DNA of 34,535 bases from Clostridium sp. CAG:568 (GTDB lineage Bacteria > Bacillota_I > Bacilli_A > RFN20 > CAG-288). A model generated the notes under the pieces. The model saw only the letters and a program-made list of their open reading frames with translations, was not told where the DNA came from and ran no database searches. Every line of letters begins with the position of its first letter. Position 1 is the stretch's first letter. Both the position numbers and the translations under genes were made by a program. This document shows positions 16,964 through 24,803 of the stretch, one piece after another. Where the stretch lies: positions 1 through 34,535 of the forward strand of contig FR878789.1 in NCBI GenBank assembly GCA_000434395.1. Reading direction: 5' to 3'.

Positions 16964-17706
16964 TGTTAAAAACTTTAGATGACTTAAATAAAATGAATGG
17001 CGATGCTCGAACTGATATTTTTCTAGCTACATTCAAAACATTCGAAGCATTTCTATCTCGCTTTGTTAAAACAAAAGGTGAATTTACTTCATACAGCCAA
17101 GCTTTGAACATCGCTTATTCACATAAATTATCTCCAATACTGACAGGTGATAATTATGATTTCTTAAGAAGTGTTGGTGAGTTGAGAAATATACTCTCTC
17201 ATAACAACGATGTCTGTAATCCTAACCCTGAATTTATCTATAAGTTTTTGCTGATTGTTGATTCAATGATGTATCCTTTGAAATCAATAGATATAGCAAC
17301 ACCTTATTCAAAGATGATGAAAGCTTCTATGAATTATAAAGTTGGAAAGCTCATTTTTAACATGAAAGAAAAAGGTTTTACTCATGTCCCTGTTGTGGAA
17401 AATAATAAACTGATAGGTGTATTTTCAGCCAGCACATTTTTCGATAAGGCCTTGACTGGTGGATTCTCTTATTCGCCTAATGATACTGTAAAAGATTATG
17501 AATCTTTGTTAGACTCACATAGCACGGAAAGATTTATCTTTGTATCTAAAGATGTCTCTGCTTTCTCATTGAGGGATATGCTGAAGAAAACCAAAGTCCA
17601 CGAAAAAAGAGCTGCAGTTATATTCGTGACTGATAACGGGTCTAATAATGGAAAACTATTAGGAATGATTACTGAAACTGATTTACTAAAGATAAAGATT
17701 AATTAA
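16960..17706 (+). CDS. HEPN-like helical domain fused to a CBS pair
   Basis: The 248-residue protein has two parts. Residues 1-105 are helical, with ELRNILSH (74-81) matching the Rx4H pattern of HEPN domains (R76, H81). Residues about 108-165 and 190-247 are two CBS motifs, recognisable by FTHVPVVENNKLIGVFSAS and GKLLGMITETDLLKI. CBS pairs usually bind adenosine nucleotides and control an attached domain. Related Firmicute CBS proteins with an N-terminal LRNxxxH segment exist, with no known function to me. Whether the HEPN-like part cleaves RNA or only dimerises is unknown. The first ATG overlaps the Mrp stop as ATGA; a second ATG follows immediately. It is the last gene of the operon. Confidence 0.8.
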   Translation: MMLKTLDDLNKMNGDARTDIFLATFKTFEAFLSRFVKTKGEFTSYSQALNIAYSHKLSPILTGDNYDFLRSVGELRNILSHNNDVCNPNPEFIYKFLLIVDSMMYPLKSIDIATPYSKMMKASMNYKVGKLIFNMKEKGFTHVPVVENNKLIGVFSASTFFDKALTGGFSYSPNDTVKDYESLLDSHSTERFIFVSKDVSAFSLRDMLKKTKVHEKRAAVIFVTDNGSNNGKLLGMITETDLLKIKIN

Positions 17707-17724
17707 GGTTATTTATACATTATT

Positions 17725-17990
17725 TTATAAACAAATTGTCATATATGCTGCGACGCATATACTCCCATCTTCTCTGATTGATAAATCCTTTGGATGAATT
17801 ATATATGCTTTATCAATTTTATCTTTTTTTAAATTTCTCACCAAATCTTTTGATTGATTCAATCTTATAGGATTTGGAATATTTGACTTCTAATAGGATT
17901 AACTTCTACGACAATTTATTATTTGTTGTTAAGGAAAATCTATTTCTATATCATTTCTATGCTTTTCTTCATTTGAAAAGGTTATTTTTT
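17725..17990 (-). pseudogene. Remnant C-terminus of a DUF4143-type AAA ATPase
   Basis: This fills the 305-base gap between the CBS gene and the TetR gene. Read on the minus strand in shifting frames it gives FSNEEKHRNDIEIDF, then LILLEVKYSKSYKIESIKRF, and, after one extra A in a run of seven A (near 17822-17828), DKIDKAYIIHPKDL ending in AAYMTICL and a stop at 17725-17727. These match in order the tail of archaeal-type ATPases with DUF4143 (EIDFLI, IEVKSG, K-D-KI-AYVIHPKDL, LPIYMTMFL). At least two frame breaks and in-frame stops, and no upstream Walker domains, show a decayed fragment whose 5' part is gone. Confidence 0.8.
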
Positions 17991-18011
17991 ATTTGTGGTC
18001 TTAAAGAAAAG

Positions 18012-18632
18012 TTAGTTATTCTCAGGTAAATCTTTGGGGTTGGTCAAAATTAAGATATATTTCGTTATAGTCTCTTCATCAGGTCTGTTTTCTTCTTGCG
18101 CTAAATGATAAATAAGGTTTGTAAAGGAACCGGCATAATAATAGGATAGGATATTTGCTGGAACATTTAATCCTAAAAGATTTCCGTAAAGATGAGCAAC
18201 TTTCACACAAGCCTCTTCTATAAATTTAGTTAAATTCCAATATATAACTTTTGAAGTGTCGTTTTTGATGACCTTATTAATAGGAAAGGGAATAGTATGC
18301 ATATATTCGATCACTGCTTTGACGCATTTCTCATACTTTTCCTTTAAAGAATAATTGCTTTCTAATATTTTTTTTAATGTCTCATATACTTCTTCCGAAT
18401 ACTTATGGAATAGAAACATAAGCAAGTCACTTTTATCTAGAAAGTTATTGTAAAAAGTCAACTTCGAAACCATTGCTGTCTGACTAATTTCTTTAATGGT
18501 GATATCATCGAAGTTTTTAGTTCTCAACAAGTCTTGCAAGGCTAAAGCGAGGTCTCTTTTGCTTCTAGTAACTCTCGCATCTTCTTTTTTTGTGCTCGTT
18601 CTATTGTGTATAACCTTTTCTTTTGATGTCAT
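18012..18632 (-). CDS. TetR/AcrR family transcriptional regulator
   Basis: The 206-residue protein has an N-terminal TetR helix-turn-helix (about 22-70). The segment FDDITIKEISQTAMVSKLTF aligns with the family, and FYNNFLDKSDLL corresponds to the usual FYxxFxsKeeL end of the DNA-binding domain. A helical ligand and dimerisation domain follows, with a C-terminus of the DhaS/TetR_C_33 type seen in many Firmicute regulators. The ATG at 18632 follows AAGGAGAT. It is divergent from the ABC operon starting at 18776, separated by a promoter and a 15-bp palindrome, so it most likely represses that operon and perhaps itself. Ligand unknown. Confidence 0.9.
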   Translation of the reverse strand: MTSKEKVIHNRTSTKKEDARVTRSKRDLALALQDLLRTKNFDDITIKEISQTAMVSKLTFYNNFLDKSDLLMFLFHKYSEEVYETLKKILESNYSLKEKYEKCVKAVIEYMHTIPFPINKVIKNDTSKVIYWNLTKFIEEACVKVAHLYGNLLGLNVPANILSYYYAGSFTNLIYHLAQEENRPDEETITKYILILTNPKDLPENN

Positions 18633-18690
18633 AAATAATCTCCTTAGATAAGTTTAAGCTAAAAAAATGTAAAAATCTTTAAAAAACCTC

Positions 18691-18718
18691 TTTACAATCG
18701 CTAAACATAAAATATAAT
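18691..18718 (+). promoter_or_regulatory. Sigma-A promoter of the ABC transporter operon
   Basis: TTTACA (18691-18696) and TATAAT (18713-18718) are separated by 16 bases. The predicted start of transcription, near 18725, is at the edge of the palindrome at 18726-18740. Confidence 0.75.
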
Positions 18719-18725
18719 ACCACAA

Positions 18726-18740
18726 GTTAAGAAACTTAAC
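18726..18740. promoter_or_regulatory. Candidate TetR operator palindrome
   Basis: GTTAAG-AAA-CTTAAC is a perfect inverted repeat centred about 15 bases after the -10 box. A repressor bound here would block initiation, and its position between tetR and the ABC genes fits local control. Binding by the adjacent TetR protein is inferred. Confidence 0.65.
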
Positions 18741-18775
18741 ACGAGTAAATTAACTATATGAGAGGTGAAACAAAG

Positions 18776-19702
18776 ATGGAAGAAAAAGCTGTTATCGAAA
18801 TCAAGAATCTAGTTAAGGATTACGGCCAGGGAAGAGGTGTATTCGGTGTATCCTTTTCCGTTATGAAAGGCGAATGCTTCGGCTTTCTAGGACCTAACGG
18901 CGCTGGAAAATCCACTACTGTTCGTCATCTTATGGGTTTTGCTAAGCCTCAATCAGGTCACACATATATTAATGGAGTAGACACTCTGAAGAATAGAGAT
19001 AAAGTTCTTCAGTCTGTATCATACCTACCAGGCGAGATTGAACTTCCTGCCGCTTTGACTGGAAAGGAATTTATAGAAGAGCAGAAATCCCTAAAAGGTG
19101 TTATCGATGATACTTTCTTAAATTGGTTGATAGATACATTTAAATTGGATCCAACACTTCTTTGTAAAGAGATGTCTCTAGGAATGAAAAGAAAGCTAGC
19201 TATCGTATGCTGTTTTATGTCTGATCCCGACATAATTATTATGGACGAGCCGTCCTCTGGACTCGATCCTGATATGCAGAAGGTATTCATTAATTTGATA
19301 AAAGCCGAGAAGAAGAGAGGAAAGACCATGTTGATGTCATCTCATATTTTTGCGGAAATAGATTCATGCTGCGATAGAATTGCAGTCATCAAGGATGGAA
19401 ATATCGTTTCTTTGTTCAAGGCTGATGATTTGAAACATAAGACCGATAAGACTTATGAAATAACTTTTTCAAAAGTTGAATGTTTCAACCAAATCAAGAA
19501 TGAGCAAACAAATTTTTATAAAGTCGTAGATTCTGATGTTGAAAAAAGACGTCTTGTTCTTTCTACTAACGATAAGGATATAAACCATTTTATTAGGGTT
19601 ATCTCGCCTCATGATATCGAAGATGTCCATGAGATAAAGGAAACTCTGGAAGATTACTTTATGTCCTTCTATAAAGAAGAGAAGTCATTTAGAGGTATAT
19701 AA
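18776..19702 (+). CDS. ABC transporter ATP-binding protein (first of pair)
   Basis: The ATG at 18776 is preferred to one at 18758, because GAGAGGTG sits at the right distance before the former. The 308-residue ATPase has Walker A GPNGAGKST (39-47), signature MSLGMKRK (133-140), Walker B DIIIMDEPSSGLD (152-164) and the switch histidine H190 in MSSHIFAEID. The C-terminal 80 residues form the extra domain common in ABC-2 type exporters. It would power the permease encoded at 20607. The next gene starts 2 bases after its stop; the two ATPases are sister sequences and probably form a heterodimer. First structural gene of the TetR-controlled operon. Confidence 0.93.
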   Translation: MEEKAVIEIKNLVKDYGQGRGVFGVSFSVMKGECFGFLGPNGAGKSTTVRHLMGFAKPQSGHTYINGVDTLKNRDKVLQSVSYLPGEIELPAALTGKEFIEEQKSLKGVIDDTFLNWLIDTFKLDPTLLCKEMSLGMKRKLAIVCCFMSDPDIIIMDEPSSGLDPDMQKVFINLIKAEKKRGKTMLMSSHIFAEIDSCCDRIAVIKDGNIVSLFKADDLKHKTDKTYEITFSKVECFNQIKNEQTNFYKVVDSDVEKRRLVLSTNDKDINHFIRVISPHDIEDVHEIKETLEDYFMSFYKEEKSFRGI

Positions 19703-19704
19703 AT

Positions 19705-20601
19705 ATGGAAGAAAAGAAAGGAATCGTGGTCAAGGTTGACCATGTCACAAAGGATTACGGAAAAGGACGTGGAAACTTCGATATGAGTTTCAACGTTCAT
19801 AAAGGTGAAGCCTTTGGTTTGGTCGGCGAAAATGGTGCAGGAAAGACCACAATCATTCGTCAAATTATGGGATTTATCAAACCGACTAGTGGAAATATCT
19901 TAGTTTATGGCTTGAATGCATACAAAGAAGCTGCAAGGATTAAAAGCTATGTCGGATATGTTCCAGGAGAAATCAATTTTCCGGATTATAGAACAGGAAT
20001 AGAATTTCTCCATGCTTATGCAAACATGGTAGGAGTAACAGATTTCACCTACTCCGATACAATTATCAAAAGACTTCAACTTGATATAAGAGCTTACCCT
20101 AGAAGAATGTCTAAGGGTATGAAGCAAAAAACTGCTATAGTCACGGCCTTGATGATCCAAGCACCGTTGATCATTATGGATGAACCTACAACAGGTCTCG
20201 ACCCATTGATGAGAGATGAGTTCTTAAAGATTGTTTTAGAGGAAAAAGAAAGAGGAGCGACCATCATAATGTCTTCTAATACAGTCGAGGAATTGGAGAG
20301 AGTCTGTGACAAAGTCGCTTTGGTCTCTCAGGGAAGAATAGTCGATATTGCCGATGTGAACGCAATCAGGAATAGGAGCTTCCGTGATTATAAAATCGAG
20401 TTCAACACTCAAGAGGACTATGACTCTTTTGTGGCAAGTAGAGGTGATATCAAGAAATTGAAACCACAGCAGCTTCAAGCAATCATAAGAATAGAGAAGA
20501 AGGATGAAGAAGAGTTGATGAGGCAGTTATCAAATAAGAAAGTTAAATTCATGACTGAGATAAACTACAACCTCAACACATACTTCGAAGAAAGGAGATA
20601 G
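19705..20601 (+). CDS. ABC transporter ATP-binding protein (second of pair), switch His replaced by Asn
   Basis: This 298-residue paralog of the preceding ATPase shares its N-terminus (VKDYGKGRG against VKDYGQGRG). It has Walker A GENGAGKTT (41-49), signature MSKGMKQK (135-142) and Walker B LIIMDEPTTGLD (155-166). The usual switch histidine is Asn192 in IIMSSNTVEELE, whereas the partner keeps His190. Heterodimeric exporters often carry one degenerate ATPase site, so this may be the low-turnover half. The start is 2 bases after the previous stop, read-through from the AGAGGTATATAA site. Five bases separate it from the permease gene. Confidence 0.93.
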   Translation: MEEKKGIVVKVDHVTKDYGKGRGNFDMSFNVHKGEAFGLVGENGAGKTTIIRQIMGFIKPTSGNILVYGLNAYKEAARIKSYVGYVPGEINFPDYRTGIEFLHAYANMVGVTDFTYSDTIIKRLQLDIRAYPRRMSKGMKQKTAIVTALMIQAPLIIMDEPTTGLDPLMRDEFLKIVLEEKERGATIIMSSNTVEELERVCDKVALVSQGRIVDIADVNAIRNRSFRDYKIEFNTQEDYDSFVASRGDIKKLKPQQLQAIIRIEKKDEEELMRQLSNKKVKFMTEINYNLNTYFEERR

Positions 20602-20606
20602 AAATT

Positions 20607-23120
20607 ATGGAAATGGTAAACGATAAAAACAATAAAGAAATGGTAGCTTCAGAAGAAGTGTTGGAACTTCCACCTGAATTAGACGGGAAAAAGATGAGAA
20701 AAGAAAAGTTTTCAAAATATCAGCTCTTCTCTCCAGCAATCTTTAAGGAAAGCCTGAAATCAAATTGGATTGGAACTTTGGTCTGCTCTATAGGAAACGC
20801 CTTGATTTTGATAATCATCGTGGTAATCTTGTCAACATTGTCAATTAATGCTACCAAGGATTCATTGAGCAATATGTTCTCCAATGCAAATATGGAGACT
20901 GAGATAAAGACTGGTGCAGTAGGGTTATATTCAGCTTTTGATGAGAGTGCGGAAAACTATGAAAATTTGAGTAATGGAACTGATAAGGCAGTTGAGTTGT
21001 CTGAAACTATTTATCTAGAGATGAACGATTCAGATATTCATACATTATTGACCTCATTAAACACTGCTTATGATTCCGTTTATAACCATTCTGGAAAGAA
21101 TCCAGACAACACTAAAGCGACTATTGTCGCGATTTCAAACTATTATTTGAATGGTGGAGAATTGTCAACTGCACAAAAGAATCTTCTTTCTTTGTTAGGC
21201 ATAACAATTCCAGATGTCAACCTAACTGACCAAGAAAAGATTGTTGCTATATATTACCTTCCATATTATCTAGATGAATATTATATTGAAGGATATACAA
21301 ATGGTGAAAAGAATGCTACTGCTGTTAACGTTAGAAACATCATGGTCAATTCAATTCCTACCTGTGCTGAGAATGGCTTGACCGAAGAAGAATTTGGTCT
21401 TTCTAAAGATCAAGCTAAAGAAATATCAGCTTTACTTAAAACACAAATTGTTGATTTCAATACTACCTTGGATTCCAAAGGAAGCATCAGCGAAACAGAA
21501 AAGAAATCTCTTGCATTGGAAAAAGCATATGACGCTTCATTTGATTTGATTCCTTTGATGTCAGACGAATCTACTAAAGATCAAGTCACTACTATAATGA
21601 CTGAGTTGAAGGCTTGCTATGATAAGACTGATGATTCAGGCAAAGACTATAAGAAGATGTATATTGAGGATACAGATTCTTATCGTACAGATTCGATGAG
21701 TGAAATCATCGAGAATACAGTAGTCGATGCATTTAGAAATATTGCTTATTATAATTATTTGAATGCTTTCGAAGTAGATTATGTTACTGATGATTTAGGC
21801 TATCCTATCGAATATGTCGAAAGTGGAAAATACGATGAAAAAGGCCAACCTATCAAAGTAGCTGTTCGTATTACGAAATATAACCCTGATAGATATATAA
21901 CAGTGAAAGCAGATATGGGGACTCCAGCCTCTTTAGTTCAAAAGATGCACAAAGACTTGTTGACTGGCGAAGACTATACAGAAGAAGAGATAGAAAAAGC
22001 TAAGAAGGATTCTAACGAACAGATCGATACTCAAATCGTGCCTAATCTCAAATCATTCATGTCTGACTTTATCAAGAGAGATTCTAAGAATTCCAATGAG
22101 TACTTCGACGGAAACAAAGTCAATGAGATTGCAATTGCCGATAGAGTCAATAGCATTGTAGGAAAAATGGCTGCACAACAACTCATAGATTCCTATAACG
22201 ATAAACATGGAACTTCTATAACTGATGTCTCGCAGATAACTTCTGAAGATTCATCAATGGATGGAAAATCCATGATGGATTCAGTCTATGCATATTCTTC
22301 CGGTGGTATCAGTTCATTCCGTTACCTTTATTCTTCTAACTTGGAAAAGGGTTATAAAGGAACTGATGCATTGTTAGCTGCTATGGTCAAATCTTGCACA
22401 GGTGTCATAGATCAACTCCCTAACAAGGTCAACGATTCTTTGACTGAGATGGGCTCTATGAATACTTATGGAATCTTCGTTGGAGTTGTCGCATTTGGAA
22501 TGGCTTCTATCCTTATTCCTATGGTCTACACAATCACCTTGGCAGATTCCTTGGTGGCAGAAAAAGTCGAGACTGGTTCATTGTCTTTTACTATGTCTAC
22601 TCCTATAAAACGTTCTACATTCATCTTCACGGAAGCTTGTTATTTGATTGGAACTGAAGTATTTATGGGTCTTGTCTTGTTCGTTGGGGGCTTACTGGCC
22701 AGAACTTGTGGTATTGCTATGGGTGGTACGGATTTGATCGAATCACTACCTATTTCTGACATAAGTCAATACGCTTTAGGTAACTTCATGGTGACATTGG
22801 CCATTTCTGGAATTTGCTTCTGTGCTTCATCAATATTCAACAAGGTTAGATTTGCTATTTCTTACGGTGGAGGATTGAACATCTTCTTCTTCATTTGCTC
22901 CATCTTGGGATTATTCGGAACAAAAGCTATTCCTGGAACAGTTCGTATTGAATCTATGAACTATTTCAACTACGTAACTATTCTTTCTTTGAATGATGGT
23001 GTTGCAGTGATGGAAGCTAGTGCGGTCTATTGGTACAAACTCATTGGATTACTTGCGATTGCACTCTTGACTTATATATCTGGAAGCATAGTGTTCACCA
23101 AGAAAGATTTACCTCTCTAA
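20607..23120 (+). CDS. ABC-2-type permease with very large extracytoplasmic insertion
   Basis: The 837-residue protein has a charged cytoplasmic start (1-52) and one TM helix (about 55-78). About 540 hydrophilic residues follow, then five helices near 621-643, 672-698, 720-745, 750-775 and 808-832. SLVAEKVETGSLSFTMSTPIKRSTF (two overlapping stretches near 645-668) is the cytosolic coupling loop typical of ABC-2 exporters. The insertion between TM1 and TM2 must lie outside the membrane and resembles no domain I can name, though the layout recalls YhgE/Pip-type proteins. It carries the membrane part for the two upstream ATPases. Substrate unknown; the TetR control suggests a small amphipathic compound or peptide. 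GAAAGGAGAT gives the ribosome binding site. Confidence 0.85.
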   Translation: MEMVNDKNNKEMVASEEVLELPPELDGKKMRKEKFSKYQLFSPAIFKESLKSNWIGTLVCSIGNALILIIIVVILSTLSINATKDSLSNMFSNANMETEIKTGAVGLYSAFDESAENYENLSNGTDKAVELSETIYLEMNDSDIHTLLTSLNTAYDSVYNHSGKNPDNTKATIVAISNYYLNGGELSTAQKNLLSLLGITIPDVNLTDQEKIVAIYYLPYYLDEYYIEGYTNGEKNATAVNVRNIMVNSIPTCAENGLTEEEFGLSKDQAKEISALLKTQIVDFNTTLDSKGSISETEKKSLALEKAYDASFDLIPLMSDESTKDQVTTIMTELKACYDKTDDSGKDYKKMYIEDTDSYRTDSMSEIIENTVVDAFRNIAYYNYLNAFEVDYVTDDLGYPIEYVESGKYDEKGQPIKVAVRITKYNPDRYITVKADMGTPASLVQKMHKDLLTGEDYTEEEIEKAKKDSNEQIDTQIVPNLKSFMSDFIKRDSKNSNEYFDGNKVNEIAIADRVNSIVGKMAAQQLIDSYNDKHGTSITDVSQITSEDSSMDGKSMMDSVYAYSSGGISSFRYLYSSNLEKGYKGTDALLAAMVKSCTGVIDQLPNKVNDSLTEMGSMNTYGIFVGVVAFGMASILIPMVYTITLADSLVAEKVETGSLSFTMSTPIKRSTFIFTEACYLIGTEVFMGLVLFVGGLLARTCGIAMGGTDLIESLPISDISQYALGNFMVTLAISGICFCASSIFNKVRFAISYGGGLNIFFFICSILGLFGTKAIPGTVRIESMNYFNYVTILSLNDGVAVMEASAVYWYKLIGLLAIALLTYISGSIVFTKKDLPL

Positions 23121-23145
23121 TCCATAGCACAATTCTAAAAAAACT

Positions 23146-23174
23146 AAAACTAGGCATTTTAGCCTAGTTTTTTT
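23146..23174 (+). terminator. Intrinsic terminator of the ABC operon
   Basis: AAAACTAGGC (23146-23155) and GCCTAGTTTT (23162-23171) form a perfect 10-bp stem with loop ATTTTA, running into T7. Confidence 0.93.
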
Positions 23175-23187
23175 ATTATTGGTCAAT

Positions 23188-23216
23188 ATTAAGAAAGGGC
23201 CTTGATTTTTCTTAAT
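23188..23216. promoter_or_regulatory. Inverted repeat upstream of the aldo-keto reductase gene
   Basis: ATTAAGAAA (23188-23196) and TTTCTTAAT (23208-23216) are perfect 9-bp arms 11 bases apart, about 53 bases before the ATG. The symmetry and location suggest an operator for the reductase gene; no regulator is assigned. Confidence 0.45.
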
Positions 23217-23268
23217 CATCAATTAAAATTTTGTACTAAAATCATATAGGATAAAAGGGGGAAAGAAG

Positions 23269-24261
23269 ATGTACATAGCTGATAAGGATCGTTATTCTAA
23301 GATGGATTATGCTCATTGTGGAAAAAGTGGCTTGAAGTTGCCAAAAGTATCTATGGGTTTTTGGCACAATTTCGGTGATACAGGTTGTTATGAAACTATG
23401 AAGCAAATTTGCTTCACAGCTTTCGATAACGGTATTACTTATTGGGATTTAGCTAATAACTATGGTCCTGAACCTGGAAGTGCTGAGAAGAATGTTGGAA
23501 GGATTATCAAAGAGAACTTCATGTCTCATAGGGATGAATTGATAATAGCTACAAAAGCTGGATTTACCATGTGGGACGGGCCTTATGGTGACGGGGGAAG
23601 TAGAAAGTATCTTTTGGCTTCATTAGATCAGAGTTTGGAAAGATTAGGTCTTCCGTATGTAGATATTTTCTATCATCATAGAATGGATCCAGATACACCT
23701 TTGGAAGAGACTATGGGTGCCTTGGCTCAAGCAGTGAGAAGTGGTAAAGCTTTATATGCCGGTCTATCCAATTATGACGGACCAACTTTGGAGAAAGCTA
23801 CCAAGATATTGGATGAGATGCATGTTCCTTTCATAGTTAATCAAAATAGATACAACATATTTGATAGAACTATTGAGAATAATGGTCTTAAGGAGACAGC
23901 AGCTAGACTTGGAAAAGGAATAGTTTGCTTTTCTCCTTTAGACCAAGGCCTACTAACGAACAGATACTTGAACGGAATTCCTGAAGATTCGAGAATCAAG
24001 ACTGATGGTAGATTCTTGAAGGAAAGTGCATTGACTCCAGCTAAACTTCAACAAATCCGTGATCTCAACGATTTAGCTTTAAGCCGTGGTCAAACTTTGG
24101 CTGAGATGGCTTTGGCTTGGGACTTAAAAGATAATGATATAACTTCGGTCATCATAGGTGCTTCTAAACCTAGTCAAGTCTTAGACAATGTCAAAGCTTT
24201 AAAGAATACTAAGTTCTCTAGTGAAGAATTGAAGAGAATCGACGATATTTGCAATAGATAA
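23269..24261 (+). CDS. Aldo/keto reductase (YghZ/Gpr-like)
   Basis: The 330-residue NAD(P)H-dependent reductase has the aldo-keto tetrad: Asp and Tyr in ITYWDLANNYGPEPGSAE, Lys in IATKAGF, and His in FYHHRMDPDTPLEETM. The GPEPGSAE loop and the DGPYGDGGSRKYLLAS segment are those of the YghZ/L-glyceraldehyde-3-phosphate reductase (AKR14) subgroup and voltage-gated K channel beta-type relatives. It would reduce small aldehydes such as methylglyoxal or L-glyceraldehyde-3-phosphate in the cytoplasm. The start follows AAGGGGGAAAG. It is monocistronic, with an inverted repeat upstream and its own terminator. Confidence 0.93.
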   Translation: MYIADKDRYSKMDYAHCGKSGLKLPKVSMGFWHNFGDTGCYETMKQICFTAFDNGITYWDLANNYGPEPGSAEKNVGRIIKENFMSHRDELIIATKAGFTMWDGPYGDGGSRKYLLASLDQSLERLGLPYVDIFYHHRMDPDTPLEETMGALAQAVRSGKALYAGLSNYDGPTLEKATKILDEMHVPFIVNQNRYNIFDRTIENNGLKETAARLGKGIVCFSPLDQGLLTNRYLNGIPEDSRIKTDGRFLKESALTPAKLQQIRDLNDLALSRGQTLAEMALAWDLKDNDITSVIIGASKPSQVLDNVKALKNTKFSSEELKRIDDICNR

Positions 24262-24267
24262 TAATAG

Positions 24268-24296
24268 AAAAGCTTGGCCTTAAGCCGGCTTTTTTA
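24268..24296 (+). terminator. Intrinsic terminator of the aldo-keto reductase gene
   Basis: AAAAGC..GGC pairs with GCC.GCTTTTTT with a small internal loop (TT against G), followed by T-run 24290-24295. Confidence 0.75.
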
Positions 24297-24299
24297 GTA

Positions 24300-24332
24300 T
24301 AAAAAAACTGGTAGACAACAAGTCTATCAGTT
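24300..24332 (-). terminator. Intrinsic terminator of the small membrane protein gene
   Basis: On the minus strand AACTGATAGAC and GTCTACCAGTT form an 11-bp stem (one G-T pair) with loop TTGTT, followed by a run of T. It directly follows the stop of the gene at 24351-24578. Confidence 0.85.
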
Positions 24333-24350
24333 ATAAGTGATTCAAAGGAA

Positions 24351-24578
24351 TTACTTTGTCAAGATGAGATGGTGGAAAAGAAGTACCCAGATGCAGTCGA
24401 TCCATCCAAAGACAACACCGAAAATCAAGACGAGGATGGCGATGACCAAGTTCAAAGCTGATTTCTTCTCCATGGCTACTGAGAAACGAACAACTACTTC
24501 AGTAATCCAGTTTACGACAGGAATCAACAATAAAAGGAATTGAACAAGACGGGGCAACTGATTGAATGATTTATACAT
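24351..24578 (-). CDS. Small two-TM membrane protein (paralog of 4494-4868)
   Basis: The 75-residue protein follows a perfect AAAGGAGG 10 bases before the ATG and has its own terminator, so it is a real gene. Two hydrophobic stretches (about 11-29 and 44-69) flank a short charged loop with MEKKS. GWIDCIWVLL near the C-terminus matches TWLIDIVWILL in the 124-residue protein at 4494-4868, and the first helices also align (LV..LL.IP). It lacks the charged N-terminal tail of that paralog. I do not recognise a named family; the size and the pattern recall small membrane modulators, but nothing shows function. Confidence 0.75.
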   Translation of the reverse strand: MYKSFNQLPRLVQFLLLLIPVVNWITEVVVRFSVAMEKKSALNLVIAILVLIFGVVFGWIDCIWVLLFHHLILTK

Positions 24579-24684
24579 AGTATAAAAACCTCCTTTGACT
24601 AATATATACTTTTTGTTTTAATTTATAAAGCATAATTGGACTTTTTAGTATGGAAAGTATAGAAAATAGCTGAGAAAAGCAATC

Positions 24685-24716
24685 TTCTTTGGTTTTATAG
24701 ATTTTTCTTTGGTTTT
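24685..24716. repeat. Direct repeat TTCTTTGGTTTT, two copies 20 bases apart
   Basis: Identical 12-mers at 24685-24696 and 24705-24716 lie between the divergent small membrane gene and the Wzy-like gene. A 20-base period puts them on one face of the helix. A perfect ATATATCGATATAT palindrome follows at 24755-24768. Together they are what this 225-base gap holds. Confidence 0.55.
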
Positions 24717-24803
24717 TAACTAGTATAGAAGGGTGTTTTATTAATAGAAACAACATATATCGATATATTTGGTAAAATAGCAAGGTAATGAGAGGAGAAT
24801 GAT

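Noticed and set aside
17751..17815. Hairpins (ATATGC/GCATAT and ATTGATAAA/TTTATCAAT) suggesting a structured RNA between the CBS and TetR genes
   Set aside because: The same bases are explained by the DUF4143-ATPase remnant on the minus strand; no promoter or terminator frames an RNA.
24755..24768. ATATATCGATATAT palindrome
   Set aside because: Short and composed mostly of alternating AT in AT-rich DNA; on its own it is weak evidence for an operator.
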